NCBI RefSeq assembly: GCF_030272615.1
Contig: NC_081412.1
Span: 666,296,352 to 666,360,351 of the forward strand
Source: Cryptomeria japonica
Taxonomy: Eukaryota; Streptophyta; Pinopsida; Cupressales; Cupressaceae
Direction of reading: 5' to 3'
Length of the DNA stretch: 64,000 nucleotides
Shown here: in pieces, positions 12,279 to 23,581 of the stretch
Layout: each line of letters opens with the position of its first letter
How positions within the stretch are numbered: the first letter of the stretch is position 1
Program-made: the position numbers and the translations under genes
The notes under the pieces: generated by a model
Database searches by the model: none
The model's input: the letters and a program-made list of their open reading frames with translations, nothing else
Told to the model about the DNA's origin: nothing

Positions 12279-14881
12279 TACACCGAAGGCGTCTCTTATA
12301 TGAGATGCACTGGCTGACTTTGCAAATCAATGGCCCATAATGCAACTGACAAGATGCAAGACGATCGAAAAAATCGCAAATGTCGGCTTCGTCAGATTTC
12401 GCGATTAATTACAAACGGTACATTTCTTGCTTGCGTCATCGGGTTTTTTCGTATATTTGTAGTTTCTCACACAGTAATGTATCTACGGTGACACATTTGC
12501 AAAAGAAACTAAGCTTCTGTCCTTTCGCAGGAGATAGTGATGTGAAAGGACAACTTGCATTCAACAGGGCATTTTACCCCTACCGTCACCTTGACGTACT
12601 ATCATAATAGTTGAGCGAGATGTGTCGCATTTTATTGTTTTTTTACGGAGACCATCATTACCAATGCAATTGGATGATTTTCCTTTCCTCGCTTGTGATT
12701 TACCTAACATGAGTTTGAACGAGTCTTTCTTTACTTTTGAATAAGGTATTTGATCCATTAATTTCTTTAAATAAATTAATAATAATAAGCACGCAACGAA
12801 CTGGAAACTTTGAAATGACAACAGTTCAGTAGTTGGAACTGTACTATAGGAATATTTTAATTTTAGTTATAATGATGGCTTTAGTGGGAGCTGAATATTT
12901 GTAACTATATTTTATGATTTGTGTAATATAACTATTAATGTTAGATATATTATATGTTTGAAATTTAATTGTAGTTTTAATATATAATATATTTATTATT
13001 ATTATGTATTATGTTTTTATCTAAAATTTATTTTTAAATAAAAACATATTATAATAGATTAAATATTTATTGAAATATATTTCAAATATTTATTTATATT
13101 TATTATTTAATATGGTTAGATGTGAGTCATTTAATAGAATAATGAGATTTTGTCATTTTCTTATTTGTTATTTTTTCAGTTTAGTGTTTTAGTTGTTTGT
13201 TTTTTTCATTGTGATCATTTATTTTCTCATTTTTTTATTTATTTTTGCTTTATTGGAGATTATTTTTATTATGCTTTGGTTAAGTTTCATAATATCTATA
13301 TGTGTAGAATACGACATACAATTTTTTTGAATGGTGTACAACACAAACCAACGAATGGCCCTCGTGTCTCCATCCAATGGAAAAAATCTCACTCTTAGTT
13401 CTAATTCGACAACTACAAATGAGACACTATCCATGATCAAGTAAATGAAGTATGTAAGGAAACCCATTGATAATATTCTGGGTTGCTTTTATAGTATTTA
13501 TTATTTTCCAATCATTTATTTTAATAATTATTATGTATATTTAAGTTAAATTAAAGCAATCATAAAATTATGAATTTATTTTGTATCTTTTTAATATGTT
13601 TCATTTTAATTTATATTTAAGTTTTATTTTTATTAATTATTTGTCTTCTTTATGAAATTACCAATAATAATTACAAGTAATAAGAAATATATAAGTTGAA
13701 TTAAATAAATCATAAAATTAGGAATTGATTTTTTATCTTTTTAATAGGTTTTGACTTTAATTTATATTTAAGTTTGAAACTCATTTTAATTATTTTTATC
13801 TTTTTATGGAATTGCAAATAATAATTAAAAGTGTTTAGGATTAATATCATCTATAATTGTTTGTCTCATTATCTCTACTTCTATCTTATTCACTCATCTC
13901 TCCCACTCTTTTTTCTCCATCTCTTTACTTCTCTCCCCCCTCTAACTCCCTCTTTCTCCTTCCCTCATTATCTCTCTCTATCTAGACCTCTCTCTGTCCT
14001 CTTCGTATCTTTTTGTACATCTATTTCTCTATCTCTCTCCCTATCCCTCTATCTATATCTCTCCCTCTTTCCTTGTCCCTCTCCCCCTTTTCTTATCTCT
14101 CTTCCTCTCTCCCCCCTCTTCTCTTTCTTCCTCCTATACTTATCTCTCTGCCTTTCTCTCCCTCCTTCTCTCTATCTTTTCCCATCCCTCCCTCCCTCCC
14201 TCCCTTCTTATCCCCTACTAATATTTCTATGTCTACATCTCTCTCCCTTTCTCTTCCTATATAGTTATATTTATCTATTTTTTCCCCCATATATATCCAT
14301 CTCTTCCACTTTCTCTCCCTTTCTCTTTTTCTCTCTCCCTCTCTATCTCCCCTCATCTCTCTCCCTCTTTCCATCTCTTTTTACCTATCTCTCTATCTTT
14401 ATCTTTCTTCCCCTTGCTATATCTTCTTATATCTATCTTTCTTTCACTCGATCTCACCATCTATATTTCTCTCTATATCTATATCTTCTCCAATATCTCT
14501 TTATCTCTCTATCTATCTCTATCTTTATCACCCCTTCTACCTTTTTCTCTCTAGATATCTATTTGTTTCCCTCTTCCTCTCTTACTCCATCTTCATCGCT
14601 AACTCTATCTTCCTCTCTTCTTAATGTAGAGGTTTTATTTCAATCATGTTTGTATCCCTATAAGTGGATGCATAGGATTTATAGCTATCACATTTCATTG
14701 AGACATTTGTTGTACAATCAACATCATTTTCTATATGGCCTACCAGTTAACCTTGTTCTTTTTTTTATTGAACCAAACAATTCACTTCATGTATTGCACA
14801 ATATATGCAAGAAATAGACCCCATAAAAATCCTAAATGAACTTTTCGATGTACCTATTGCACACCAAGGTGCAATTGCTAG
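12279..14881. mobile_element. Inserted segment with Helitron-like 3' end
   Basis: Sequence character changes sharply after TGTTAATTA at 12278 and returns to LTR-type AT palindromes at 14882. The right end has a 7-bp stem ATTGCAC/GTGCAAT (14856-14862 and 14869-14875), then TG and CTAG, and the next host base is T, as at Helitron 3' ends. The left end does not start with a clean TC, although TCTCTTATATGAGATGC lies 12 bp inside. No Rep/helicase coding is present, so it would be non-autonomous. The family assignment is tentative. Confidence 0.35.
13860..14640 (+). repeat. Polypyrimidine (CT-rich) tract
   Basis: About 780 bp of nearly pure pyrimidine on the plus strand, made of degenerate TCTC, TCCCTC and TATC units. 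A 328-codon frame (13831-14817) stays open here only because CT-rich codons cannot form stops. The predicted Ser/Leu/Phe/Pro string is not a credible protein. Confidence 0.85.
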
Positions 14882-15153
14882 TTTATTTAAATGTGAGAGA
14901 TGGGATTTTGGGGGATTTAAATAAATATTAATTAAATGTGAGAGAATATTTAATTAAACAAATATGATTTATTTATTTAATTAATGGTCTAAATTTGGTT
15001 AAGTGAATTAAATCAAATAAATTGAATAATTTATTTAATTAATAGGAGAAGAGGGTTAAGATGAATTAATTAAATTAATGTTGATCGATGGTTAAATAAT
15101 CAAATAAATACTAAGTATTCATTTAATTAAGTGGACAGATTTGTGTGTCTACA

Positions 15154-15158
15154 CTTTC
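15154..15158. repeat. Target site duplication, right
   Basis: CTTTC, identical to 10770-10774. Confidence 0.8.
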
Positions 15159-15690
15159 TTTCAAGGTTGATTCGTTAGCTAGGGTTTGACTAAGGCAAAC
15201 CCCTATCCACAACCCTTATTCCCTTCTTTTCTGTGTGTAGGTTGCAGGTGCACTACTGTAATTGCAGGTTTGGACTTCATTTTTAGAGACGAAAAACCCT
15301 TTTCGATGCATGGATTTTTCGGAGGACCAAGTACACTTTCAACTTGGTCTCGACGACTTTTCTCCAAATTTGCAGGGCAGGTCCATATCAGTCTAAATAC
15401 CTCAGATCCAAAGTTAAAGTGCGATCCCGAATTGGTAGCTCCTTATTTCACCCATTTTGTTTTCATTTTCTGCATAGTCAACAAGACAACTCTGCTACTT
15501 ACAAAAGAGGGTAAATTGGCATTGCACCCTTGCAATTCGCCTAGTATTCAGATCCTTATTCACTCTAGGGTCTGGATCTAGTGAATTCAACCCCTCTTTT
15601 GAATGTAAAGTATCTCCCAAGTGAAAATCATTCTAGTGATTTCCTTTCTCTCTCCTAGGTGGGGAATCACTAGGGTTCAATTTTCCACTT
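15154..15690 (+). repeat. Composite repeat, unit 3, right part
   Basis: Continuation of unit 3 after the inserted element. It starts CTTTCTTTCAAGGTTGATTC, the phrase found uninterrupted at about 5689-5708, and ends with the TCTCTCCTAGGTGGGGAATC end block and an AATTTTCCACTTTACAC tail. No inverted arm follows, so the array ends here. Confidence 0.85.
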
Positions 15691-17681
15691 TACACATTGT
15701 TGGTAAGTAGATTTGTCATTACGGTCGTTTACCTGAAACTAACCCTATTTGCCTGATAAGCAATGACAAACGTTCCAATAGTTGGAGAGATCATTCTGTG
15801 AAACACGATCTTCCTCTACATTTGAGAGGGGCAGCTCCCTCGTATGATAGGGGTGTTTAGGATTTTCGTGTACTTTTAACCTGAAAGTACATAAAGGAGA
15901 AAACGTAGAACACAAACAAGAAATAAAGATAGAAACCCTAACAACAGACATATGACCATCAAATGAGATTTCTCAATATTTGCAACAAATTACAAGGGGA
16001 GTTTGTAACGTAATATGCTTAGCGATGAGATGACGATAAACAAGAATGAAAAATCTCAACATACGCAGAGATAAGATACTTCAACACATTCAAACTGAGA
16101 TACCAAAGGTTGCTTGTGCATCATCACATCAATTGTACAATTCACATATGCATAAAAAGACTACTAATTTGACATACGAGAAATCAGCAATGATAACACA
16201 TGAATACATTTAGAACATATGAACTAAGACGTATTATTCATTATCCTTTTAAAAATATACAAGTCCAAAATACTTTCTATACTTAGTGCAAATCAAAATG
16301 TCATTACAAGTTTCTCCTGGAATTCTAGCAGAGTTTTCCCCTCTGTAAAAAGTCTCCCCCCAACATTACAAATATCCTTCCCTTTATAGGTTTGAAGGAT
16401 AACTACCTTATAACCAACTTCAATCCTGGGTTAATAACTAGCTCTTTTCTGCGTAAATTTCGATGAGTTAATAACTTACACACTTATGCGCAGAAAAAGT
16501 CAATTTCCTAACCTTTGGTTACAATAAGTGACATAAGTCACATTTATCAATGAGAATTTGAAACTCATAACATCAAAAGGACAATAAGATATTGGTTTCA
16601 TTGATGTGGCAATGTGTCCTCTTGCAATCATAAAGAGCTTGTTTTTGGAGGAAATCCAACTCCAACTTGGAAAGTTGCTCCCTTTTGTGTAATCAAATGT
16701 CACTCCTTCGTAGCTTTGCAATTTTGGACTTGCATCTCCATTCCTCCTCAAAAGCACCACAAGTCACAAAATGAAAATCCAATTCATCAGAACTTACATC
16801 ATGATATGATCCATCTAAAAGAACAACCCACACAACAACAAGAAAGCCTACTAGGACATCATTAGTCATAATCCTTCCATGACATAAACCCTTTAGACAC
16901 ACATTAAAGTATCAAATGTCTTCTCATTAGGAGCAAACCAATTCTACTTCTTTGTCCCATTGAATAGACTTTTCAAAACATGACCAATATGTCCCATTTT
17001 CATACATAGCTACAAGAGACATCTTTAAATCTTCATTTCAGGCCATTCTTTAAAATAGGTATTCGATCATTTACATTCAAGGTGTTTTCACTGTTTTGGC
17101 CTTCACATTCCCCATCAAATTTATGTTCAAAAACTTTGAATTCCATGTTCCTTGATTTTATGCATTGACAGTGTTACTATAACAAATGTATCATCAACAT
17201 CAGAGCATCCTTGTGAGTTTCACATATGCACTCCTCAATAGGACATTAGAACCTTTACGTTTGACAAGTAGGTTGACACATATGATATACCAACTCTCCA
17301 ATATGTTCTCATTCTTAAAGGACTATGATTGCATTCATTTTCAATTTTGCACTTCAATCATCAGAAGGTGTTCAAGGGTGCTTCATTAATTCAAATCAAG
17401 AACTTCCTTGCAAAATCCATGTCGTACACATTCTGCAATTATTTCATGGGATGACATTCTCTTCAGGCATTTTGTCGAACAGTTCTTGCGCTTGTCTATG
17501 CTTCCACATTCACATCATGGAGGGTGTGAAAAAGATAGCAAATTCATCTTTGTGCTCGCCTGTACATTTTCAACTATAATAATATCTGACAATAATTTAC
17601 TCTACGATATGTCTTGATGGGTATCCATTTGCTATTTCTGGATATGCGATATAACTAGTGCATTGTTATAGTATTGCAATT
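15691..17681. other. No gene recognised; possible LTR relic
   Basis: Low-copy-looking AT-rich sequence. A minus-strand TATA-like box (CCTTTATA on plus, 16381-16388) with a downstream pyrimidine/purine pattern hints at an old LTR, but no partner LTR or coding was found. Short frames at 16500-16865 match nothing I know. Confidence 0.3.
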
Positions 17682-19560
17682 CTACTTCTCATATTGTTTA
17701 TACCTAGAAAAACACATCCATACAACCGCCACTAGTCTAAATAGCATAATAAAATAATTGAATTGCATTTGCTTGAAAGTTTCTAAATGTTCATTCTGTG
17801 CATATCCTGAGATAATTGTATTCCATGGATGACATCGTTCGAGGTATTCTGCTGAACAATGAACATGTGGCGCAGATGTTTTGATGGGTGTCAATACCCT
17901 GTTCAAAGTCCATTTTGTGGATATCCTGCAATTATCACAATTCATGAGACCACACTTCTGCAATGCAAAATTTCATGAGACCACATTTCTGCAATGCAAA
18001 ATTTCATGAGGCCACATTTTTGCGATATAACTTGTACCAGGAAATACGTTTCAATGAAGAGCATTCTGTCGAATAGTTCACGTGCCATGTCTGTGCTTCA
18101 ATGGTTGAGAGCTCGGTTAACATCATATCCTGCAACCATCATATTTCCATTTTGCAACACGAGCTTGGTTGAGAGCGTTGTCATCACCGCATATCATGAG
18201 ACTACATCTTTGGGATTAATGCCTGCCAAAGAGACGTTTCTTTGCAGAATTATATCAAACTGTTCACGTGAGTTGTCTATGCTATTTCTAGATTTGCAAC
18301 ACCATCTACTAGAACAGCTGTGACCACAACACCTAACGCAATTCCTCCATCATTATGCGCAGATGAATGTCTATTGGCAATTTGGGTGTGTCTTGCGATT
18401 ATCGCATGTGGAGAGATCTCATTTATTCCCCTGCTGTGTCTAAGCAAGAAACATCATATTATCAAAGTTCACGTCCCACATTAATGCCTCTATGGTCTGT
18501 AACAATTCAAACACATGAAATGGCTTGGGTTGTTAAACAATCTACATCTTTTTCTATGCATTTACAGCTCACAATGAACTTCCATGGTTTGCAATCATGT
18601 CTTCCCTTTCTGCAGATGTTCCAAGAAAACTCCACTGACTTCAACCTTTGACCAAAATGACTTTGTGCTGGTTCGATGCTTATGGGACCTTTGTTCGAAG
18701 AACCCGAGGGGAGGGATGAAGGCACTTGAGGGGTTCCAAGAAAACCATTTGATCGACATGAAAGCCCCTACTATTCGGCCCTACAATCTTATGGGATGTG
18801 TGGAGATACTGTTGGATACAATGGCGAGATAATTGGAAACACCATGGGCTCTTGAGGGACTCAAAAGAATTTTGAGCAGAAGTTGGGGCTGCAAACCGAG
18901 CTAATTCTCTAGAGCAGTTGCAATGACAACACTCGACAAAATTCTTCTATCTTTATGCTTTGATAAATTCCCATAACACCCCTTTCAACAACAGTTCACA
19001 TGCATTATTTACATTAACGGTCCCTTCTAAGCTTTCATGAGATGACATTGTTTTGAGGTGTCTTCATTCAGAGCTTCTTCGTTGTCTGCTTATAAAGGTT
19101 GTGGAATTTGGCCTTTCATCCGCCAATTGCAACATGCATTATGTCAAACAATTATCGTGCAATGTTGAATCAAACAGTTCATGTGCAATGTTGATGCTTC
19201 CATGATTTGCAATCACCGTGTTACATATTTCCTTGAGGCAGTTTGTCAGACAGTTAGCTGTGTGCTTTAAAGCTTCCAAAGCTCTTCTTAAGAACTGTTC
19301 AAAACAATGTTAAAATGCTGCTCGGAGGTGCTTCATTAATTCAAAGGTTGTAAAAGTTTCCATTGTCATGCAGGTCGGAAGCATGGAGAATGGTTGTGAG
19401 GTTTGGAATTAAACCAACCAAATGCAATTGCTTGGAAGTTTCCTTAGCTTTTTGAACAAAATCATTTGGTGCATACCCTGCAATAAATTCACTTTGTTCT
19501 TTGAGATGACATTTCATTGAGACATCCAATCGAACAATTCACATGTCACTATATGCTTCT
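17682..19560 (-). pseudogene. Decayed pentatricopeptide repeat (PPR) gene fragments
   Basis: PPR proteins bind organellar RNA through tandem motifs of about 35 residues. On the minus strand one frame near 17835-17755 reads WNTIISGYAQNEH then FKQMQ, a typical PPR motif start. Near 19500-19400 another reads FIAGYAPNDF then GLIPN, also typical. Around 18090-18040 the reverse strand reads MARELFDRM, the usual motif end. These pieces lie in different frames with many stops and gaps, and several motif-like phrases recur imperfectly (for example the CATGAGACCACA phrases at 17943-18015). This is a fossil with no usable reading frame. Confidence 0.65.
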
Positions 19561-19744
19561 CAAGATCTGCATTCTGCATAATTTTGTTAAACATTTCATT
19601 AGTAGTGTTTGTGCTTTCATGATGTGCATTCATGTCGATCAAAGCAGCTGCAACTTCAACATCTGGTGAAACCATTTACCTTCAACGCATTGATGAATGT
19701 TCATAACCTGTTGTTTGAAGCTCGTTTTTAAAATCTTATGAAAG

Positions 19745-19971
19745 AGGTTAAGAATGCTCAATTTTTGATCATTTCTAACCTCTTGACAAAGTGAGACTTG
19801 CAAGGTTAAGAAATGAGGTTAGAAATGCTCAATTTTTTAGCATTCCTAACCTTTTTGTGAAAGGTTATAAATATGGGTTAGAAATGCTCAAAAAGTGAGC
19901 ATTTCTAACCTTTTTGACAAAAGGTTGAGAAATGAGGTTAAGAATGCTCAAAAAGTGAGCATTTCTAACCT
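19745..19971. repeat. Four consecutive hairpins
   Basis: Palindromes at 19745-19781, 19816-19852, 19876-19910 and 19935-19971, each of the form AGGTTAGAAATGCTCA, short loop, TGAGCATTTCTAACC. The spacing is about 60-71 bp. The last two have near-perfect 16-bp arms. Confidence 0.85.
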
Positions 19972-19979
19972 TGTGTTTC

Positions 19980-20577
19980 AACGAGCTATCCTTTACACCT
20001 TGGAAACCATTTTTTGTTGAGGATGAATCAAGGAAGAATGCCACTGATGTCTAAAGATGATTTTCTTATCGCAAATGATCAAACATATTGAAATAATTTA
20101 AAATATTAAATTATCATTTAAGAAATAATTTAAATATTTTAAATATATCGCTTTGGATGGAGAAAAATGGCATAACTTTCAAACGGTAGGGAGTTAGGTC
20201 CTTAAATTTGAAACACGCGTCAATGAAAGGGAAAAAGGTCCACACAATTATTTACACCTCATGATGAAGCCTTAAATGAGATATTTTAATCATTTGGGAG
20301 CAACCGACACCAAAAATTGAAAGTTTAAAATATGACAAAGTATGAACTAGGTTCAAGTGAAAGTTGGATGTGTGATACAAAATGATGTTTAGATCCTGAC
20401 TGTCAACTAGTTTCCCTCAATTTGTGGTAATTCTCAAAATTCTTCCATTTTTTAGATTTTGACTAGCAAGGACCTTGGATAATGCCCTCATCACCTACGT
20501 GTAAACACTCATTGGACCTTTACTCGACATTGAGATCGATTTGAAATTTAAATTTTAGGTATGCCAAATGTGGGGGC
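19980..20577. other. No gene recognised
   Basis: AT-rich sequence with no credible frame, RNA gene or repeat between the hairpin series and the microsatellite. Confidence 0.4.
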
Positions 20578-21010
20578 AACACACACATATATATGTATAT
20601 GTATATGTACATATATGTATACACACACGTGTGTGTGTGTGTGTGTGTGTGTATAGACACACACACACACACACACACATACACATTCATAAACACACAC
20701 ACATATAGATACATAAACATTTATATACATATACATATATATACATACATATATGTATACACACACACACACTATATATATATATGTATATATGTATATA
20801 TATATATACATATACATATATATGTATATGTATATATATACACACACACATATATATACACATATACATATACATATATATACATATAGATATGTATATG
20901 CATATATATACATACATATATATATGTATATACATACATATATATGGCTACATACATATATATATATGTGTGTGTGTGCGTGTGTATGTATATATATGTA
21001 TGTATATATG
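20578..21010. repeat. Compound TA/CA/TATG microsatellite
   Basis: About 430 bp of alternating purine-pyrimidine sequence (ACACAC, TATATG and TGTGTG runs). All frames through it are low-complexity Tyr/Ile/His/Val strings and are not genes. Confidence 0.9.
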
Positions 21011-22141
21011 GGTAAAAGTACAAACTTGTGTCTCACTTTTATAAAGGAAAAGGCTAACAACAACAAAACAATTCAACTTCAATGGCACAAAAGTGATATT
21101 TCTATTTGGTATTTGAAGATGATGTAAACTGATGAAATGTGTAAAACTGGATGAAGTTTATGCCTATTATTTTAAAAAAAAATTTGGAACAAGAATTGAT
21201 ATGTTTTTTCTATTATTAAAGTCATTTTTTCAATTATTGAAAAATATTGCAAATCAGGAGTTTCACCTCCCACCACAAAACTATATGTAAATAATTTTGT
21301 TTTCCTCTGTTTTTGAAATATGTTTTAGATGACATCCATATCCAGTGCAGAAAAATAAATAAATATCATTTCGATGTATATTTTCACCGTTATAACAATT
21401 CAAAGTCAAAGTTTCTCAAAATTGACAGTTTTCGTCTCCCACCAAATTTCCCCTATCAAAACTATAGCAATCCCAAAAAACCTTATATATTCTTGAAGAG
21501 GACTCTCTCCTCTAGTGTTATATATAATTTTAAAATTTTTTGATATGATTTACTATTTTTTTTGTTTTTCCGAATTAGAGTCTTCTCGAATGTTAATATA
21601 CCTACCTGTAGTATTTTATAATTTTAATATACCAATTCTAATTGAAATTCTATAAAAATTATATATCAACGTTCGTCACTCCGAGCTCTCGAAAAGGGTA
21701 TTTTTAGTTTTAAAAATAAAATAAAAATTGATGGTCAAATTCTTAGCAGAACTTGAAAGTTCTGCAAATTGGGGGGTTTTGATGAGTAGGCTTCCATGTG
21801 GGATGCCACATAGGCAACCTCGCCCGAGTGGGTCTCGACTGAGTCCTACTCGGCCAAGTTCCCTAAGTGGCAGGACCCTCCACGAGTGGTCGCGTGGGGA
21901 AGCAACCGCTCACTTCCCCACCCTTTCCCTCATATATTTTTGAGGTGTTTTTTTAATTTTTTAAAAACAAAAAAACAAAAAACAATTCATAAAATCTTCA
22001 AGGTTTTTTCTAGGAAGTTGATTTTTTTCAAGGAAGGAGATGATTTTTTCGAAGGAGGTGATTTTTTGCAAAGGAGTTGAATTTTTCCTTAAGGAGTATT
22101 CACTTGCGATTCAAGGAAAGCAAATTTCAATACTTTGTGTA
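21011..22141. other. No gene recognised; upstream flank of transposase-like gene
   Basis: AT-rich to about 21720, then a GC-richer block (21760-21930) with GTGGGATGCCACATAGG and a TATA-like CATATATTTTT at 21931. Directly ahead of the next gene there is a run of related AAGGAGNTGATTTTTT phrases (22035-22100). This may be the promoter side of that element. No terminal inverted repeat was found by eye. Confidence 0.3.
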
Positions 22142-23560
22142 ATGGGGAATAAAAGAAATAGAGCAAAAAAATATGATCGTATAAGGGATGATTCAAAGAA
22201 AGGTCATACAAAACGTAATCAAGAGCAACCTGTTGATGTTGAGGAAGATCATGTTGATGTTGAAGATGATGCAACTAAAGTAGTGGAAGAAATTAGTACT
22301 AGTCAATTTCTGTCATGAGAAATTTGATGGAGATGAATGAGGATTCTCTTTTCAGTCAAATTTTATCTAAACACATGGTACCTGAGAGCACAATTAAATT
22401 GCATTGCAAAAACATGTGGGAGGAATATTTTGAAAAAAAATCTATGGTCGGGAGAGCACAATTATTTGTAAAGTTATTTAGGAAAAGAGAAACGACTCAT
22501 GTTTTGGAGTTGTTGGGTGTCGATAATAGAAAAATCTCAGGAGGTCATGTAAAAGAAACAATAGTTGAAAATTTGCAAGATGCATTGAACCTTATTCATA
22601 CCACAAGTCGAGGAGCTGATTCAAGTGTTGCACGTAGAGCGTTGATGACTACGATTTGTAGTAAGAGGTTGTCACATAAAAGACAAGTTACAACAATTTC
22701 TGAATTGCCACATATATCTAGAAAAACTGTTCAAAGATATATTAGGAGGAGAAATATGTTAGATGAAAACATTGAAATGAATTGGGTAAATATTTGTAGA
22801 CTTCCTCGAAAAGACATAATTTTTGGAGATGTAAGAAGGCTGGTCATCGAATATTGGACCAGCCACTCCCGTGTTTCTTCCAATAGAAGGGACACTATAC
22901 AGATGAAAGATGAAGATACTAGTATGAAGATTTCACATCCTAAACATTTTGTAGATACAACATGAAGTGAACTATTTGAAGCATTCAAGGAAGAGTTTTC
23001 AGATGTGAAAATATGTCGGAGAATGTTTAAGAGGTTGTGCCCTTGCTTTGTACGCATAAATAAGGTACATGGAACTTGTTGTCGTCGAAATCATGTTGAG
23101 TTTAATCTATCCTTAGAGTCATATAAAAAAGCTAAGGTAGTACTTAATCTAGATATGGTCATCCCTGGAAGTACGACACAATTTATGAAATTAATTTTAT
23201 GTGATAAATCAGAAGATTTATATGACTTCAATGCATAATGTATAAAAAGAACATGCATTGATTGTGGAGATTTGCAAAATTTTTTATTTCAAATTGAGAA
23301 TATTGATGTTTCAATGCTAGTTTTGTAGAAGAGATTTCAATATGAGACATATCGAACTAAGTCAGGATATGAATAAAAAAAAATTGCATTGAAGAAGAGC
23401 GAATTGCCCTAACTTGAATTTATGAACAGATTTCGTACTATGATTTATCCACATATCCAACATTGTCATGGTGCATGATGGCAAGCTAAACAATTTCGTG
23501 ATTCTAAAAATTATTTTCCACCTGGTTGTATTCTTTCCAAAAAGAAGCAAGCATGTATAT
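22142..23560 (+). pseudogene. Transposase-like gene, broken and 3'-truncated
   Basis: A basic, acidic-tailed start (MGNKRNRAKKYDRIRDD) is followed by a one-base frame slip at about 22315, then one frame to about 23550. It contains an alpha-helical region with a possible HTH (ISRKTVQRYIRR, about 22707-22742), the phrase CPCFVRINKVH, NHVEFNLSLESYKKA, a Cys cluster CIKRTCIDCG (23239-23268), and KQFRDSKNYFPPG near the end. The order resembles uncharacterised eukaryotic transposases that carry a DFAEN-type catalytic Asp just after this point, and the sequence stops short of it. In-frame stops at 22963, 23236, 23326, 23374, 23410 and 23476 include TGA, TAA and TAG codons explicable by C-to-T or G-to-A change. 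The family is not certain. Confidence 0.5.
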
Positions 23561-23581
23561 ATAACAATATAATGAGCTATG

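Larger units (their letters stand above)
10775..15153 (-). mobile_element. Solo-LTR-like element with target duplication
   Basis: It begins TGATGTTGTGG and ends GTGTGTCTACA, and is flanked by the 5-bp duplication CTTTC (10770-10774 and 15154-15158). Removing it restores the uninterrupted composite repeat. There is no gag or pol inside. The start and the GTCTACA end resemble, on the plus strand, the LTRs of the Tat element at 28602-44772, so a solo LTR of a related element in minus orientation is the best reading. AT-rich palindromic stretches with AAATAAATATTAATT near 11800-11930 and 14880-15130 fit that LTR type. The LTR proper is interrupted by foreign sequence (about 12279-14881). Confidence 0.75.

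Noticed and set aside
13831-14817. 328-codon open frame
   Set aside because: Lies in a polypyrimidine tract where stop codons cannot arise. The translation is low complexity with no domain.
20520-21127. Overlapping frames up to 172 codons on both strands
   Set aside because: Products of the TA/CA microsatellite: Tyr/Ile/His/Val strings only.
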